Shown here piece by piece: positions 15,755 to 25,270 of a stretch of 64,000 bases of DNA. How positions within the stretch are numbered: the first letter of the stretch is position 1; each line of letters starts with the position of its first letter. Origin of the DNA: Fretibacterium fastidiosum (GTDB lineage: Bacteria > Synergistota > Synergistia > Synergistales > Aminobacteriaceae). The position numbers and the translations under genes are program-made. The notes under the pieces are model-generated. The model was not told the origin of the DNA. It worked only from the letters and a program-made list of their open reading frames with translations, and made no database searches. The DNA lies in the NCBI RefSeq assembly GCF_964642095.1, contig NZ_OZ209244.1, forward strand, positions 1,426,001 through 1,490,000, read 5' to 3'.

Positions 15755-17317
15755 TCAACAGGCCGCCGCCTCGTGCTTCTGGAGGTCGATGACGACGACG
15801 GCGGAGGTGACGGCGCGCCGGTCTGCGTCGAAGGGCTTAGCGTAGCCCTTCTCCTCGATCTGCTTCCGCCCCTCGTCCCGAAGCCTCGCGATCTCTCCCG
15901 CGCTCCGGGCCAGCTTGAACTCCAGCACGACAACGCGATGGGGAAAGAGGACCAGGACGTCGCTTCGCCCCCGGTTCGTGGGGACCTCCCCGTGGGCCGT
16001 GATGCCCGCCCCGCGCAGGAGCATCAGGAACAGGGAGCGGTACAGGGACTCGTCCCGCCGCGCGAGGTCCTGGTAGGGGATGGAGGCCAGGGCCGTGTTG
16101 TAGAGCCGGATGGCCTCGGTGACCTCCCCGTTGCTGAGCGCCTTCCACAGTTGTGCGCCGATGGAGCTGTACCCCTCCACGTTGTAGACGTGCTCCAGGT
16201 ACATGCCGGCGATGGAGTCCAGGACCTCCCGGTTGGGGTAGTCCAGGGTCAGGGACTGCTCCTCCCACTTCTCGATGGTCAGGTAGCCCGCCTGGTAGAG
16301 GAAGCTCTCCGGTCGGGCCCGCTCGATCTCCTGGGAGCTTGCGAAGCTCTCCTTGACGACGAGGTGTCGGTACGCCTCCGGGTCCAATATCTCGTGTCGC
16401 TTCATGTAGGCGACGATGAAGGAGGGGGAGCCGGATTCGTACCAGTAGTTGGAGAACCGGCCGTTGAAGAAGAAGTTGAGGATGGAGAAGGGGTTGTAGA
16501 GGCGGGTTGTGCCGTCGAAGCAGAAGCCGTCGTAGTAGTCCTTCATCCGCATCAGGAGCTCCTGGCGGGAGAGGCGCATCTTGCCGGCTGTGTCGTCGAT
16601 CCAGTCCGCGAAGTCCCGTTCAAGCTCCTCCTGCGTGTAACCAACAACGTCGCCGAAGCTCTCCGTCATGGAGATGTCCATCAGGTTGTTCATGGCGGAG
16701 AAGACGCCGGTCTTCGTGAACCTGGAGATGCCGGTCAGCATGACGAAGCGCAGGTACTCGTCGCAGCCCTTGAGGACGGTGTAGAGGGTGCGGAGCGAGT
16801 CGCGCATGGCCTCCGCCGCCTCCAGATTGCCGATCTTGTCCAGGATGGGCTTGTCGTACTCGTCGATCAGGACGACGACAGGGCCGCCCTGCCTGTGGAG
16901 GGCGCGGATAAGCTCTTGAAACTTATCGCTGGGCTGTTGGCTGGAGAGCGTCACGCCCGCATCTTCTGCCCTCCAGGTCAACGCGCTGTTAAGGGACCCT
17001 TCAAATTGAGCGACGTCACTGACGTTCATCATGCTCATGTCGAGCCGCAGCACGGGCGCGGGGTGTTTTGCCTGCTCTATGGCCCACGCCTCGGCGGCGA
17101 GGCCGCGGAACAGCTCTGCCTTGCCGCCGAACAGGGCGTCGAGCGTCGAGAGGGTCAGGGACTTGCCGAACCGCCGAGGGCGGGAGAGGAAGTACCATGC
17201 CCCCGCCTCGACGAGTTTCACCAGCCGCGCCGTCTTGTCCACGTAAACGCAGTTCATCCGCCTCAGTTTCTCAAAGTTGTACGTCCCGATGGGCAGCGTC
17301 TTTAAATTTCTTTTCAT
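15755..17317 (-). CDS. AAA-ATPase-like / PD-(D/E)XK nuclease-fold protein
   Basis: This is a 520-residue protein of the AAA-ATPase-like family (PF09820 type) with a C-terminal PD-(D/E)XK domain. The N-terminus reads LPIGTYNFEKLRRMNCVYVD. Walker A is degenerate (RPRRFGKSLTLST), Walker B is VVVLIDEYDKPI, and the nuclease-like motif is RGRSDVLVLFPHRVVVLEFK, with D and ExK in place. Many paralogs occur in Synergistota, Bacteroidetes and similar gut or oral genomes, and their function is unknown; defence or mobile-DNA roles are suspected. Confidence 0.9.
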   Translation of the reverse strand: MKRNLKTLPIGTYNFEKLRRMNCVYVDKTARLVKLVEAGAWYFLSRPRRFGKSLTLSTLDALFGGKAELFRGLAAEAWAIEQAKHPAPVLRLDMSMMNVSDVAQFEGSLNSALTWRAEDAGVTLSSQQPSDKFQELIRALHRQGGPVVVLIDEYDKPILDKIGNLEAAEAMRDSLRTLYTVLKGCDEYLRFVMLTGISRFTKTGVFSAMNNLMDISMTESFGDVVGYTQEELERDFADWIDDTAGKMRLSRQELLMRMKDYYDGFCFDGTTRLYNPFSILNFFFNGRFSNYWYESGSPSFIVAYMKRHEILDPEAYRHLVVKESFASSQEIERARPESFLYQAGYLTIEKWEEQSLTLDYPNREVLDSIAGMYLEHVYNVEGYSSIGAQLWKALSNGEVTEAIRLYNTALASIPYQDLARRDESLYRSLFLMLLRGAGITAHGEVPTNRGRSDVLVLFPHRVVVLEFKLARSAGEIARLRDEGRKQIEEKGYAKPFDADRRAVTSAVVVIDLQKHEAAAC

Positions 17318-17375
17318 CGCTCCTTCACCTCGCCTTGTCTTGGGGCCGGCCCTTGCCGGACGCCCGTTGTTTTTA

Positions 17376-17600
17376 ATATTATAGCTTTAATCCCGTGAAG
17401 AAAAACGTAAGGCGAAGGCGAAGCCAGGACGGTCGTCCGGATCAGGCGGGGAAGCGGAGTGCGCTATAATAGGACAAAATGAGAGGACTTTCCGCGGGGC
17501 CGCAGTCGACGGAGAGTTGGCGTATGGTTGGCGTATAATGAATTGAATAGTAATGGATGTTGAAGTCAATCGTTGCAGGTCGAGGAGGTTCACACGATGA
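17376..17600. promoter_or_regulatory. Divergent intergenic region with several TATAAT boxes
   Basis: Between the minus-strand AAA gene and the plus-strand secreted protein there are -10-like TATAAT boxes on the plus strand (about 17464 and 17532) and on the minus strand (about 17383-17378). Matching -35 boxes at proper spacing are not clear. Confidence 0.4.
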
Positions 17601-18067
17601 AGAAGGTGGGTTTTCCCCTGCGCGTCGCTGCGGTTGTCGTCCTGGCGGCGTCGCTTGCCGCGGAGGGGACGGCTGCGCCGCAGGACGCCGAAACAGCGCT
17701 TCCCGCTTCGGGCGACGAGGCCGTCATGGAGGTCGCCGAGCCTGCGCCTGTCGGTGTGCCGGAGCCGAAGCCGTCCGCAGTGGGCTTCGAGATCATGGGC
17801 CCGAACGGGGAGCGCACCGTCGTTCCCCTGGACCGACTGGAGGTGCGGGAGGCGACGGGCTCTCTGGAGGGCCTGGACGGAGGGCAGCTTACGCTGGCCG
17901 TGGGGGGGCGGAGGTACGTCTGCCCGCTGCTGGCGGAGTGTGCCTTTGCGGACGAGAAGGGCCAGCCGATGAATCGCGCGGCGTTCGCCCAGCGCTTCCT
18001 GCGGCGCTACGTCAGGGTGGAGATGGAGAGGACGACGGGGACGGTCCTGTCGTGCCGGGCCATGTGA
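17597..18067 (+). CDS. Hypothetical secreted protein upstream of the subtilisin gene
   Basis: This is a 156-residue protein with a signal peptide (VAAVVVLAASLAAEGTA), then a Pro/Glu/Ala-rich linker and a small beta-rich domain with two cysteines (YVCPLLAECAF). AGGAGG sits eight bases before ATG 17597. The fold resembles short DUF5666-like periplasmic domains, but I cannot assign a family. It ends 47 bases before the protease gene, so the two may be co-transcribed. Confidence 0.65.
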   Translation: MKKVGFPLRVAAVVVLAASLAAEGTAAPQDAETALPASGDEAVMEVAEPAPVGVPEPKPSAVGFEIMGPNGERTVVPLDRLEVREATGSLEGLDGGQLTLAVGGRRYVCPLLAECAFADEKGQPMNRAAFAQRFLRRYVRVEMERTTGTVLSCRAM

Positions 18068-18114
18068 TCGTCCGAGACGACGACGGTCCCATATGCTGAG
18101 AAGGAGGCTGTGTT

Positions 18115-20061
18115 TTGAGGAAACTGCGACCGATTTTGATCTCCGTGCTGGCGCTTGTTGCGCTGTTTGCCCTGACGGGAGCCGCGGCGGCCCGCTGCGT
18201 TCCGGGGGAGGTCCTGGCGGTCTTTAAGGGCGAGGGGGAAAGGGTGTCGGCCTCGTCCGTGCGCGCGGGGCGCGAGGCGTTCCGCGCGGCCTCCATTGCC
18301 GCCGCCGTGGGCGCGCGCGTGGAGGAGACCTACCCAAACCTCTCCGAGGCGGGAAACGGCGTCTTCGTGCGATTGAGCGGCGCCACCTCCGGGGAGGACC
18401 TGGTGCGGAATCTGCTCCAACGGGACGACGTGCTGGCCGCGTCGCTCAACTACGTCGTGCAGGCGTCCGCCAGGGAGCCGAACGACCCCGGCTTCCCCGC
18501 CCTGTGGGGGCTGAAGGCCATCAGGGCGCCTGAGGCCTGGGACCTCGCGACGGGGAGCGACGACGTCTACGTGGCCGTGATGGACTCGGGTATCGACACG
18601 ACCGCGCAGCGCGTCGAGCTGGCGAACGTGGACGGGACCCTGAGCAGGAGTTTCGTGCCGCGCAAGCCCTCGTGGCAGGACGAGGACGGCCACGGCACCC
18701 ACGTGGCGGGGACCATCGGCGCCAAGGGGAACAACGGCACGGGCGTCGTGGGCGTGAACTGGAACGTGAGGCTGATCTCCCTCCGCACCATGAACGAGAA
18801 GGGGCTGGGCTGGACCGGATGGATGATCAGGGGCGTCGAGTACCTGATCGGATTGTTGAAGGACCGGCCGAACCTGAAGCTGGCGGCCGTGAACGCCTCG
18901 CTGGGATGGTACGCTCCCGTCCTGAAGCCGGAAGAGCAGGGGAGGGATGTGATGTGGCAGGTGCTCAAGGCCCTGGATAATACGAACAGGGTCGTCCTCG
19001 TCGTCGCTGCCGGAAACGAGAGGACGGAGGTTGGTGCCCCGGCGCCACGGGATGGCCCGATGCTTCCTGGGACCGGAGAACCCCTGTACAAGAAGGGGGA
19101 GTGCGCCTACCCCGCCTCCTACCGGGGACTGCACAACATGATCGCGGTGGGGGCCGTGAGCACTGACCTCACCTTCGCTGCCGACTTCAGCAACTACAGC
19201 GGCGCCTACGTGGACGTCGCGGCGCCGGGCGTGAACATCCTCAGCACGACCTGTGCGGCGAAGGGTTGGCTGTTGTCCAACGATATCCGGGTAGCCGGGA
19301 TGGCCGGCACCTCCATGGCGGCCCCCCACGTGACGGGGGCGGCGGCCCTGCTGAAGGCCGCGGACCCGACGCGCACGGCGTACCAGATACGGACGGCCCT
19401 GATCGAGGGGGCGGCGAAGAACCGGCCCGCCCTCGTCGGGAAGGTGGCGGGCGGTCGCCTGCTGGACGTCAGGGGCGCGCTGGACTACCAGATGGCGCAT
19501 GGGGATCTGCCGTCGGCCCCGAACCAGCCGTCCATCCCCGACCAGCCGTCGAGCCCTGACCAGCCGCCGAGCCCCGGCCAGCCGGAAACTCCGGGCGGCC
19601 CCGACGACGCTCCCGGCTCCAGCATCTCCGCGAGCTACATCCAGCTCGATTCGGACCGCGTCGCCAACGGCGTGGACCTGTCCTTCACCCTGGTGGGGTG
19701 CCGCTACGACGAGGCGGCGAAGAGGGCGCAGATCAAGGACCCGCAGGGGAACTACGTGGGGGTTTGGGACCCGGAGGTCCTGATCGACGACACGCCCGTT
19801 CAGCACGAGTTCCGCTACGGCGGAGACTCGGCGCGCGTTCGGGTGCCCGCCGTGGAGGTTCCGAAGGACAGGGTCATCAGCCTGCGCGTGCGAGCGCAGA
19901 TCGTGAGCGGGGACGCCTTGCTGACCACGAGGTATAAGAGCGTGAAGGTGGAGGGCGGCCAGGGGAGCGGCGGCAGCTCCGGCGGCGGGTGCGACGTGGG
20001 GCTGGGCGCTTTGGCGTTGGCCCTGCCGCTTCTGGCCCTCTCCGCGCGGCGTCGGGGTTAG
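18115..20061 (+). CDS. Subtilisin-like S8 protease with Synergist-CTERM sorting signal
   Basis: This exported serine protease has 648 residues from TTG 18115 (AAGGAGG upstream). The order is signal peptide (1-26), propeptide-like region (27-125), peptidase S8 domain with D157 (VAVMDSGID), H193 (DGHGTHVAGT) and S400 (GTSMAAPHVTG), a Pro-rich repeat linker (PNQPSIPDQPSSPDQPPSPG), and a C-terminal beta domain. The tail SSGGGCDVGLGALALALPLL followed by ALSARRRG is a Synergist-CTERM sorting signal, with a glycine-rich GGGCD motif, one membrane helix and a basic end. This signal is taxonomically diagnostic. It presumably anchors the enzyme at the cell surface after processing. Confidence 0.93.
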   Translation: MRKLRPILISVLALVALFALTGAAAARCVPGEVLAVFKGEGERVSASSVRAGREAFRAASIAAAVGARVEETYPNLSEAGNGVFVRLSGATSGEDLVRNLLQRDDVLAASLNYVVQASAREPNDPGFPALWGLKAIRAPEAWDLATGSDDVYVAVMDSGIDTTAQRVELANVDGTLSRSFVPRKPSWQDEDGHGTHVAGTIGAKGNNGTGVVGVNWNVRLISLRTMNEKGLGWTGWMIRGVEYLIGLLKDRPNLKLAAVNASLGWYAPVLKPEEQGRDVMWQVLKALDNTNRVVLVVAAGNERTEVGAPAPRDGPMLPGTGEPLYKKGECAYPASYRGLHNMIAVGAVSTDLTFAADFSNYSGAYVDVAAPGVNILSTTCAAKGWLLSNDIRVAGMAGTSMAAPHVTGAAALLKAADPTRTAYQIRTALIEGAAKNRPALVGKVAGGRLLDVRGALDYQMAHGDLPSAPNQPSIPDQPSSPDQPPSPGQPETPGGPDDAPGSSISASYIQLDSDRVANGVDLSFTLVGCRYDEAAKRAQIKDPQGNYVGVWDPEVLIDDTPVQHEFRYGGDSARVRVPAVEVPKDRVISLRVRAQIVSGDALLTTRYKSVKVEGGQGSGGSSGGGCDVGLGALALALPLLALSARRRG

Positions 20062-20198
20062 CGGGCTGTACCTGCCCGCGAGGGGCAGACGGGGCGGCGG
20101 GCCTGAGCCTCAGGCCCGCCCGTTCTGCATCTGGCCGCGCCGCCTCGCGGTGGCTTCGTGGCGTTTGGAGTTTGGACCGAGCAGTTGGGGGGAATACG

Positions 20199-21563
20199 AT
20201 GAGAACGAAATTGCCGACGTTTCCTGGAGGGGTGCATCCGCCGGAGGGCAAGGCGCTGACCGAGGAGAAGGCGATTCAGCAGCTGGCGCCGAAGGGCGAG
20301 CTGGTCTACCCGCTGTCCCAGCACATCGGGGCACCCTGCGCGCCCCTGGTGGCGAAGGGGGATCGCGTGCTGGTGGGCCAGAGGATCGCGGACACGGATG
20401 CCTTCGTCTCCGCGCCGATCTTTTCCTGCGTCTCCGGCACCGTGAAGGAGGTTGCGCCGCGCATGACGATCCCAGGCAGCGTGGCGCCGTGCATCGTCGT
20501 CGAGAACGACGGCATGGACGAGCACGCACCGACGCTGTTTGAGGAACTGGGGCACCGGCCGAAGCCGGAGGAGTACGTCAAGCTCATCCGGGCGGCGGGC
20601 ATCGTGGGCATGGGAGGCGCCTGCTTTCCGACCCACGTCAAGCTCTCGCCGCCCAAAGACCGGGTCATCCGGTGGGTGATCGTGAACGGCGCGGAGTGCG
20701 AGCCCTACCTGAACTGCGACAACCGCCTGATGATGGAGCGCCCGGAGCCCATCATCGAGGGGCTGGAGATGTGCCTCAGCCTCTTTTCCGAGGCAAAGGG
20801 CGTCATCGCCATCGAGGCGAACAAGCCGGAGGCCATCCGCCGCATGGAGGGCGAGCTCTCGGAGCACGACCACACGCGCATCCGCGTGATGCCCCACAGG
20901 GTGAAGTACCCCCAGGGCGCGGAGAAGATGCTGATCGAATCCGTCACGGGGCAGGAGATCCCTCCGGGGGCGCTGCCCGCGGACGTGGGCTGCATCATCC
21001 TGAACGCCCGGACGGTGTGGCAGATATGGCTTGCCCTGACCGAGGGGCTCCCCGTGACGGACCGCGTCATCTCCGTGACGGGGGACGCCATTGCGGAGCC
21101 GAAGAACCTGCTGGTGCCCCTTGGCATCTCCGTCCGCGAGCTGATCGACGCGGCGGGCGGCTTCTGCGAGCCCCCCGTGAAGGTGCTGGCGGGCGGCCCC
21201 ATGATGGGCATGTCCATGCGCTCCCTCGACGTGCCCGTGGTGAAGGGGACCTCCGGCATCGTGGCCCTGACGGCCAGGACGGCCCACGTCGAACCTGAAT
21301 CCAGCTGCCTGCGCTGCGGGCGCTGCGTCGAGGCCTGTCCCGTCCACCTCGTGCCTTCCACGCTGGATCGCCTGGTGCGCCGGCGCGACTACGGCGTCTT
21401 TGAGGCCGAGGGCGGCATGAACTGCATCGAGTGCGGCTGCTGCACCTACGCCTGTCCAGCGTCGCGGGCCCTGACCCAGAGCTGCCGAGACGGAAAGGCC
21501 GCGGTGACGGCAGAGCGCCGGCGCGCAGCGGCGGCCCAGCAGAAAGCGGAGGCGAAGAGATGA
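20199..21563 (+). CDS. rnfC: Rnf electron transport complex subunit C
   Basis: RnfC carries the NADH/FMN site and 4Fe-4S clusters of the Rnf complex, which couples ferredoxin:NAD+ electron transfer to ion pumping. ATG 20199 (MRTKLPTFPGGVHPPEGKAL) follows a GGGGGGA stretch, giving 454 residues. Two ferredoxin motifs, CLRCGRCVEACPVHLVP and CIECGCCTYACPA, lie at about residues 369-425. GMGGACFPTHVK is the conserved binding-site loop. It is the first gene of rnfCDGEAB, and its stop overlaps rnfD (ATGA). Confidence 0.96.
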   Translation: MRTKLPTFPGGVHPPEGKALTEEKAIQQLAPKGELVYPLSQHIGAPCAPLVAKGDRVLVGQRIADTDAFVSAPIFSCVSGTVKEVAPRMTIPGSVAPCIVVENDGMDEHAPTLFEELGHRPKPEEYVKLIRAAGIVGMGGACFPTHVKLSPPKDRVIRWVIVNGAECEPYLNCDNRLMMERPEPIIEGLEMCLSLFSEAKGVIAIEANKPEAIRRMEGELSEHDHTRIRVMPHRVKYPQGAEKMLIESVTGQEIPPGALPADVGCIILNARTVWQIWLALTEGLPVTDRVISVTGDAIAEPKNLLVPLGISVRELIDAAGGFCEPPVKVLAGGPMMGMSMRSLDVPVVKGTSGIVALTARTAHVEPESSCLRCGRCVEACPVHLVPSTLDRLVRRRDYGVFEAEGGMNCIECGCCTYACPASRALTQSCRDGKAAVTAERRRAAAAQQKAEAKR

Positions 21564-22528
21564 CTGCAATGACGGAACGAGACTTGAAGCTGGTGGTGGC
21601 GAGTTCACCTCACGTCCATTCGCCGCTCTCCACCCAGAAGATCATGGGCCTGGTGATCGCCGCTCTGCTCCCGGCGGGGGCGGCGGGCGTTCACTTCATG
21701 GGCTGGAGGGCCCTGGTCGTGATCGCCGTCTGCGTGGCCGCCAGCGTGGCTGCGGAGTACCTCTGGCAGCGCGCGACGGGGCAGAGGGTGACGGTGTCGG
21801 ACCTGTCCGCCGTCGTCACGGGGCTCCTGCTGGCCTACAACCTTCCCCCCTCCGTCCCCCTTTGGATGGCCGCCTGCGGGGCCGTGTTCGCCATCATCGT
21901 GGTGAAGCAGTTCTTTGGCGGCATCGGGGGGAACGTCATGAACCCGGCCCTGGCCGCGCGCGCCATGATGCTGATCTCCTGGCCCGTCGCCATGACCGAC
22001 TGGTCCCTGGACGGCGTCAGTACGGCGACGCCCCTGGCCGCGATGAAGGCCCTGAGCGGCGCCGGGGCATCCGCCGCGCCCGGCCCGTCCTGCTCCACGG
22101 CGGACCTGCTGCTGGGGAACGTGGGGGGCTGCATCGGCGAGACGTCCGCGGCGCTCCTGCTGCTGGGGGGTGCGTTTCTGGTGTGGCAGGAGGTCATCTC
22201 CTGGCGCATTCCCGTGATCTACACCCTCACCGCGGCCCTGCTGGCCGCGCTCTTCCGGCACGGCGGAGGCATGATGCCGCTGCAGGAGGCGCTGACAGGG
22301 GGCCTCCTCCTGGGGGCCATCTTCATGGCGACGGACTACACCACGTCCCCCATGACGGCGCGGGGGCAGGTGGTCTTCGCCGTGGGCTGCGGGGTCTTGA
22401 CGGCCCTCATCCGCCGCTTTGGGGGCTACCCGGAGGGCGTGTCCTATTCCATCCTGATCATGAACGCGACGGTGCCCCTGATCGACAGGGTGACGAAGCC
22501 CAGGATTCTGGGGGAGGTTCGGAGATGA
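21560..22528 (+). CDS. rnfD: Rnf complex subunit D
   Basis: This is a polytopic membrane subunit of about 322 residues that carries covalent FMN. The phosphoester-FMN threonine region is seen in GVSTATPLAAMKA. Conserved segments include YNLPPSVPLWMAACGAVFAI and GGNVMNPALAARAM, and a late FMATDYTTSPMT motif. The ATGA overlap with rnfC sets the start at 21560; a second ATG nine bases later is possible. It forms the ion-pumping membrane core with RnfA, E and G. Confidence 0.96.
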   Translation: MTAMTERDLKLVVASSPHVHSPLSTQKIMGLVIAALLPAGAAGVHFMGWRALVVIAVCVAASVAAEYLWQRATGQRVTVSDLSAVVTGLLLAYNLPPSVPLWMAACGAVFAIIVVKQFFGGIGGNVMNPALAARAMMLISWPVAMTDWSLDGVSTATPLAAMKALSGAGASAAPGPSCSTADLLLGNVGGCIGETSAALLLLGGAFLVWQEVISWRIPVIYTLTAALLAALFRHGGGMMPLQEALTGGLLLGAIFMATDYTTSPMTARGQVVFAVGCGVLTALIRRFGGYPEGVSYSILIMNATVPLIDRVTKPRILGEVRR

Positions 22529-23127
22529 ACGCGGCAGCTGAGGAGACGAGCCTGCACAAGGCCCTGCGCCTCGGCGGGACGCTGTTCCTCGTCACCGCCG
22601 TCACGGGGCTGGTCCTTGGCGGCGTGGAGCGGGGCACCCGAACGGCCATCCTCAAGGCGCGCATGGCGGACCAGGCCGACGCCCTGAGGAACGTCATGCC
22701 GGACGCGGAGACGTTCAAGGCCGTGGACGTCGCACCGGAGGACGGGACCGTCGTCGTGACCGGCGCTCAGGAGGCGCTGAAGGGGGACGCGCGCGTGGGG
22801 TACTGCCTCACGGTCTCCACCAAGGGCTACGGCGGCCCCATCTCCATGGTGGTGGGGCTGAAGGAGGATGGCTCCGTCAGCGCCATCCGCATCCTGACCC
22901 ACGCGGAGACGCCGGGCCTCGGCGCGCGCTCCGCGGAGCCGGCCTTCTACCGGCAGTTCGACGGCCGGACGGCCCTGCCCCTGAAGGTGGTGAAGGGCGC
23001 CGCGGGGGCGGGGGACGAGATCTCCGCCATATCGGGCGCCACCATCACCTCGACCGCTGTCACGGCGGGGGTGAACGCCGCCGAGGACTACTGGAGCAGG
23101 AACTTAAAGGGAGGCGAGAGCAGATGA
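22525..23127 (+). CDS. rnfG: Rnf complex subunit G
   Basis: This 200-residue subunit has one N-terminal transmembrane helix and an extracytoplasmic FMN-binding domain. The FMN attachment motif is SGATITSTAV near residues 171-180. THAETPGLGARSAEP is the conserved mid-domain segment. It starts in an ATGA overlap with rnfD and ends in a similar overlap with rnfE. Confidence 0.95.
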   Translation: MNAAAEETSLHKALRLGGTLFLVTAVTGLVLGGVERGTRTAILKARMADQADALRNVMPDAETFKAVDVAPEDGTVVVTGAQEALKGDARVGYCLTVSTKGYGGPISMVVGLKEDGSVSAIRILTHAETPGLGARSAEPAFYRQFDGRTALPLKVVKGAAGAGDEISAISGATITSTAVTAGVNAAEDYWSRNLKGGESR

Positions 23128-23825
23128 GCCGGAATCCCATCAGCATCATCAAGAACGGAATCCTGACCGAAAACCCGACCTTCGTCCAGTGCATCGGCCT
23201 GTGCCCCACCATCGCCGTCACCTCGAGCGTCGAGAACGGCATCGGCATGGGGCTGGCGGCGACCTTCGTGCTGATCGCCTCCAACGCCGTCATCTCCATG
23301 CTGCGGAAGCTGGTGCCGGACGAGATACGCATCCCGATCTTCATCGTGGTCATCGCGGCCTTCGTCACGGTGATCCAGTTTCTGATGGAGGGCTACGCGC
23401 CGGCGCTGAACCGGGCGCTGGGCATCTTCATCCCCCTCATCGTGGTGAACTGCATCATCCTGGCGCGGGCGGAGGCCTTCGCCTCCCGGAACGGCGTCAT
23501 CGCCTCCATCTTCGACGGGCTGGGCATGGGCCTGGGCTTCACGGCCGCCCTGACCGTCCTGGGCGCGGTGCGCGAGGTCCTGGGGGCCGGCACGATCCTG
23601 GGCCTGCCCGTCGTCCCCGCGGGCTATCAGCCGGCACTGCTGGTGATCCTGGCTCCGGGCGGGTTTCTGATGCTGGGCATCTTCATGGCCCTGTTCCGCG
23701 CCGTTCAGGCGCGCCTTGCGGCCCGGCGCGGGGAGCCGGCTCCGGAGGCCCCTGCGGGCTGCGCCGCCTGCGCCATGAGCGGCAGCTGCCCCGGCGCCCG
23801 GATCGAGAAGGAGGATCAAAGATGA
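23124..23825 (+). CDS. rnfE: Rnf complex subunit E
   Basis: This is a 233-residue integral membrane subunit with about six helices. It opens NGILTENPTFVQCIGLCPT, the RnfE/NqrD hallmark containing the conserved Cys that binds the intramembrane Fe-S cluster. GIFIPLIVVNCIILARAEAF is the second conserved half. The cytosolic tail is Cys-rich (CAACAMSGSC), which is longer than in most RnfE. It overlaps rnfG and rnfA. Confidence 0.95.
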   Translation: MSRNPISIIKNGILTENPTFVQCIGLCPTIAVTSSVENGIGMGLAATFVLIASNAVISMLRKLVPDEIRIPIFIVVIAAFVTVIQFLMEGYAPALNRALGIFIPLIVVNCIILARAEAFASRNGVIASIFDGLGMGLGFTAALTVLGAVREVLGAGTILGLPVVPAGYQPALLVILAPGGFLMLGIFMALFRAVQARLAARRGEPAPEAPAGCAACAMSGSCPGARIEKEDQR

Positions 23826-24403
23826 CGGAACTCTTTCTGCTCTTCGTGAGCTCCATCTTCGTCAACAACATCCTGTTGACCCGCTTCCTGGGCTGCTGCC
23901 CCTTCATGGGTGTGTCAAGCCGGCTCAAGACGGCGGTGGGCATGGGGGCTGCGGTCGTGTTCGTCATCGTGCTGGCCTCGCTCATGACCTGGCTGACCTA
24001 CAACTTCCTGCTGGCGCCCCTGGGCCTGGAGTACCTCTACACCCTGGCCTTCATCCTGGTGATCGCGGCGCTGGTGCAGTTCGTGGAGCTGGTGCTGAAG
24101 AAGCTGAACCCGACGCTCTACAAGGCCCTGGGCATCTTCCTGCCCCTCATCACGACGAACTGCGCCGTGCTGGGCGTGGCGGTGCTGAACATGAGCGAGA
24201 GGTACACGCTCACCCAGTCCCTCGTCAACGCCCTGGGGTCCTCCCTGGGCTTCCTGTTGGCCATAGCACTGATGGCGGGCATCCGGGAGCGCGTGGAGAC
24301 GAATGAGGGCATTCCGGCCTGCCTCCAGGGCCTGCCCCTGACGCTGATCACCGCCGGGCTGATGTCCATCGCCTTCATGGGCTTCACCGGAATGGGCAAG
24401 TAG
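23822..24403 (+). CDS. rnfA: Rnf complex subunit A
   Basis: RnfA is 193 residues, integral membrane, and forms the pseudo-symmetric partner of RnfE. FVNNILLTRFLGCCPFMGVS and GIFLPLITTNCAVLGVAVLN are the family signatures that hold the conserved cysteines. The ATGA overlap with rnfE fixes the start. Confidence 0.96.
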   Translation: MTELFLLFVSSIFVNNILLTRFLGCCPFMGVSSRLKTAVGMGAAVVFVIVLASLMTWLTYNFLLAPLGLEYLYTLAFILVIAALVQFVELVLKKLNPTLYKALGIFLPLITTNCAVLGVAVLNMSERYTLTQSLVNALGSSLGFLLAIALMAGIRERVETNEGIPACLQGLPLTLITAGLMSIAFMGFTGMGK

Positions 24404-24416
24404 GGGAGGGAAGGCC

Positions 24417-25250
24417 ATGAACTTCATGCACGATCTGATCGTTCCCCTGGTCCTGATGGGGGTCATGGGCGCTGTGTTCGGGGCGCTTTTGGCCATCGCC
24501 TCCGTGGTCTTTCGCGTGCGGCAGGACGAGCGGGTGGGCAAGATCCGCGCCGTGCTGCCGGGCGCCAACTGTGGCGGCTGCGGGTACCCCGGATGCGACA
24601 GCTACGCCGACGGGGTGGTGAACGAGGGCGCCGGGACCAACCTCTGCGTCGTGGGCGGAAGCGCCGTGAGCGCCAGGGTGGCGGAGATCATGGGGGTGAA
24701 GGCGGAGGAGACCGTCCCCATGCGCGCCTTCGTCCGCTGTCTGGGCTCCGCCGCACGCTCTCCGCGCAAGGTCCTCTACAGCGGTATCGCGGACTGCCGT
24801 TCGGCGGTCATGGTGCCCGGCGGGTCCCCCAACGAGTGTCCCTTCGGCTGCATCGGCTTCGGCACCTGCACGAAGGTCTGCAACTTCGACGCGATCTTCA
24901 TGGGGCCGGACGGCCTGCCCGTGGTGGACCGGGAGCAGTGCGTCGGGTGCGGCGCCTGCGTCTCGGCCTGTCCCAAGGACGTGTTGACGCTCATCCCGCA
25001 GACGTCGGACGTCGTCGTGGCCTGCGGCTCCCACTGGAAGGGCCCTGCGGTGCGTCGGGTGTGTTCCATCGGCTGCATCGGCTGCGGCCTCTGCGCCAGG
25101 GTCTGCCCGGCGGGGGCCATCACCATGGACCGGGACCTGGCGGTGATCGACCCCGCGAAGTGTACGAACTGCGGCCTCTGCGCGCAGAAGTGCCCCGCCA
25201 AGTGCATCGAGACGGGCCAGTCCCTGGCCGCCTGCGCCAAGACGGCCTAG
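24417..25250 (+). CDS. rnfB: Rnf complex subunit B (polyferredoxin)
   Basis: RnfB accepts electrons from ferredoxin. It has an N-terminal membrane helix, then the cluster motif CGGCGYPGC at about residues 53-61. Several ferredoxin motifs follow in the C-terminal half (CPFGCIGFGTCTKVC, CVGCGACVSACPKD, CIGCGLCARVCPA, CTNCGLCAQKCPA). With 277 residues it is of normal length for anaerobe RnfB. It is the last gene of the operon, 13 bases after rnfA. Confidence 0.96.
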   Translation: MNFMHDLIVPLVLMGVMGAVFGALLAIASVVFRVRQDERVGKIRAVLPGANCGGCGYPGCDSYADGVVNEGAGTNLCVVGGSAVSARVAEIMGVKAEETVPMRAFVRCLGSAARSPRKVLYSGIADCRSAVMVPGGSPNECPFGCIGFGTCTKVCNFDAIFMGPDGLPVVDREQCVGCGACVSACPKDVLTLIPQTSDVVVACGSHWKGPAVRRVCSIGCIGCGLCARVCPAGAITMDRDLAVIDPAKCTNCGLCAQKCPAKCIETGQSLAACAKTA

Positions 25251-25270
25251 AGGCGGCAGGGAGGACGCGC

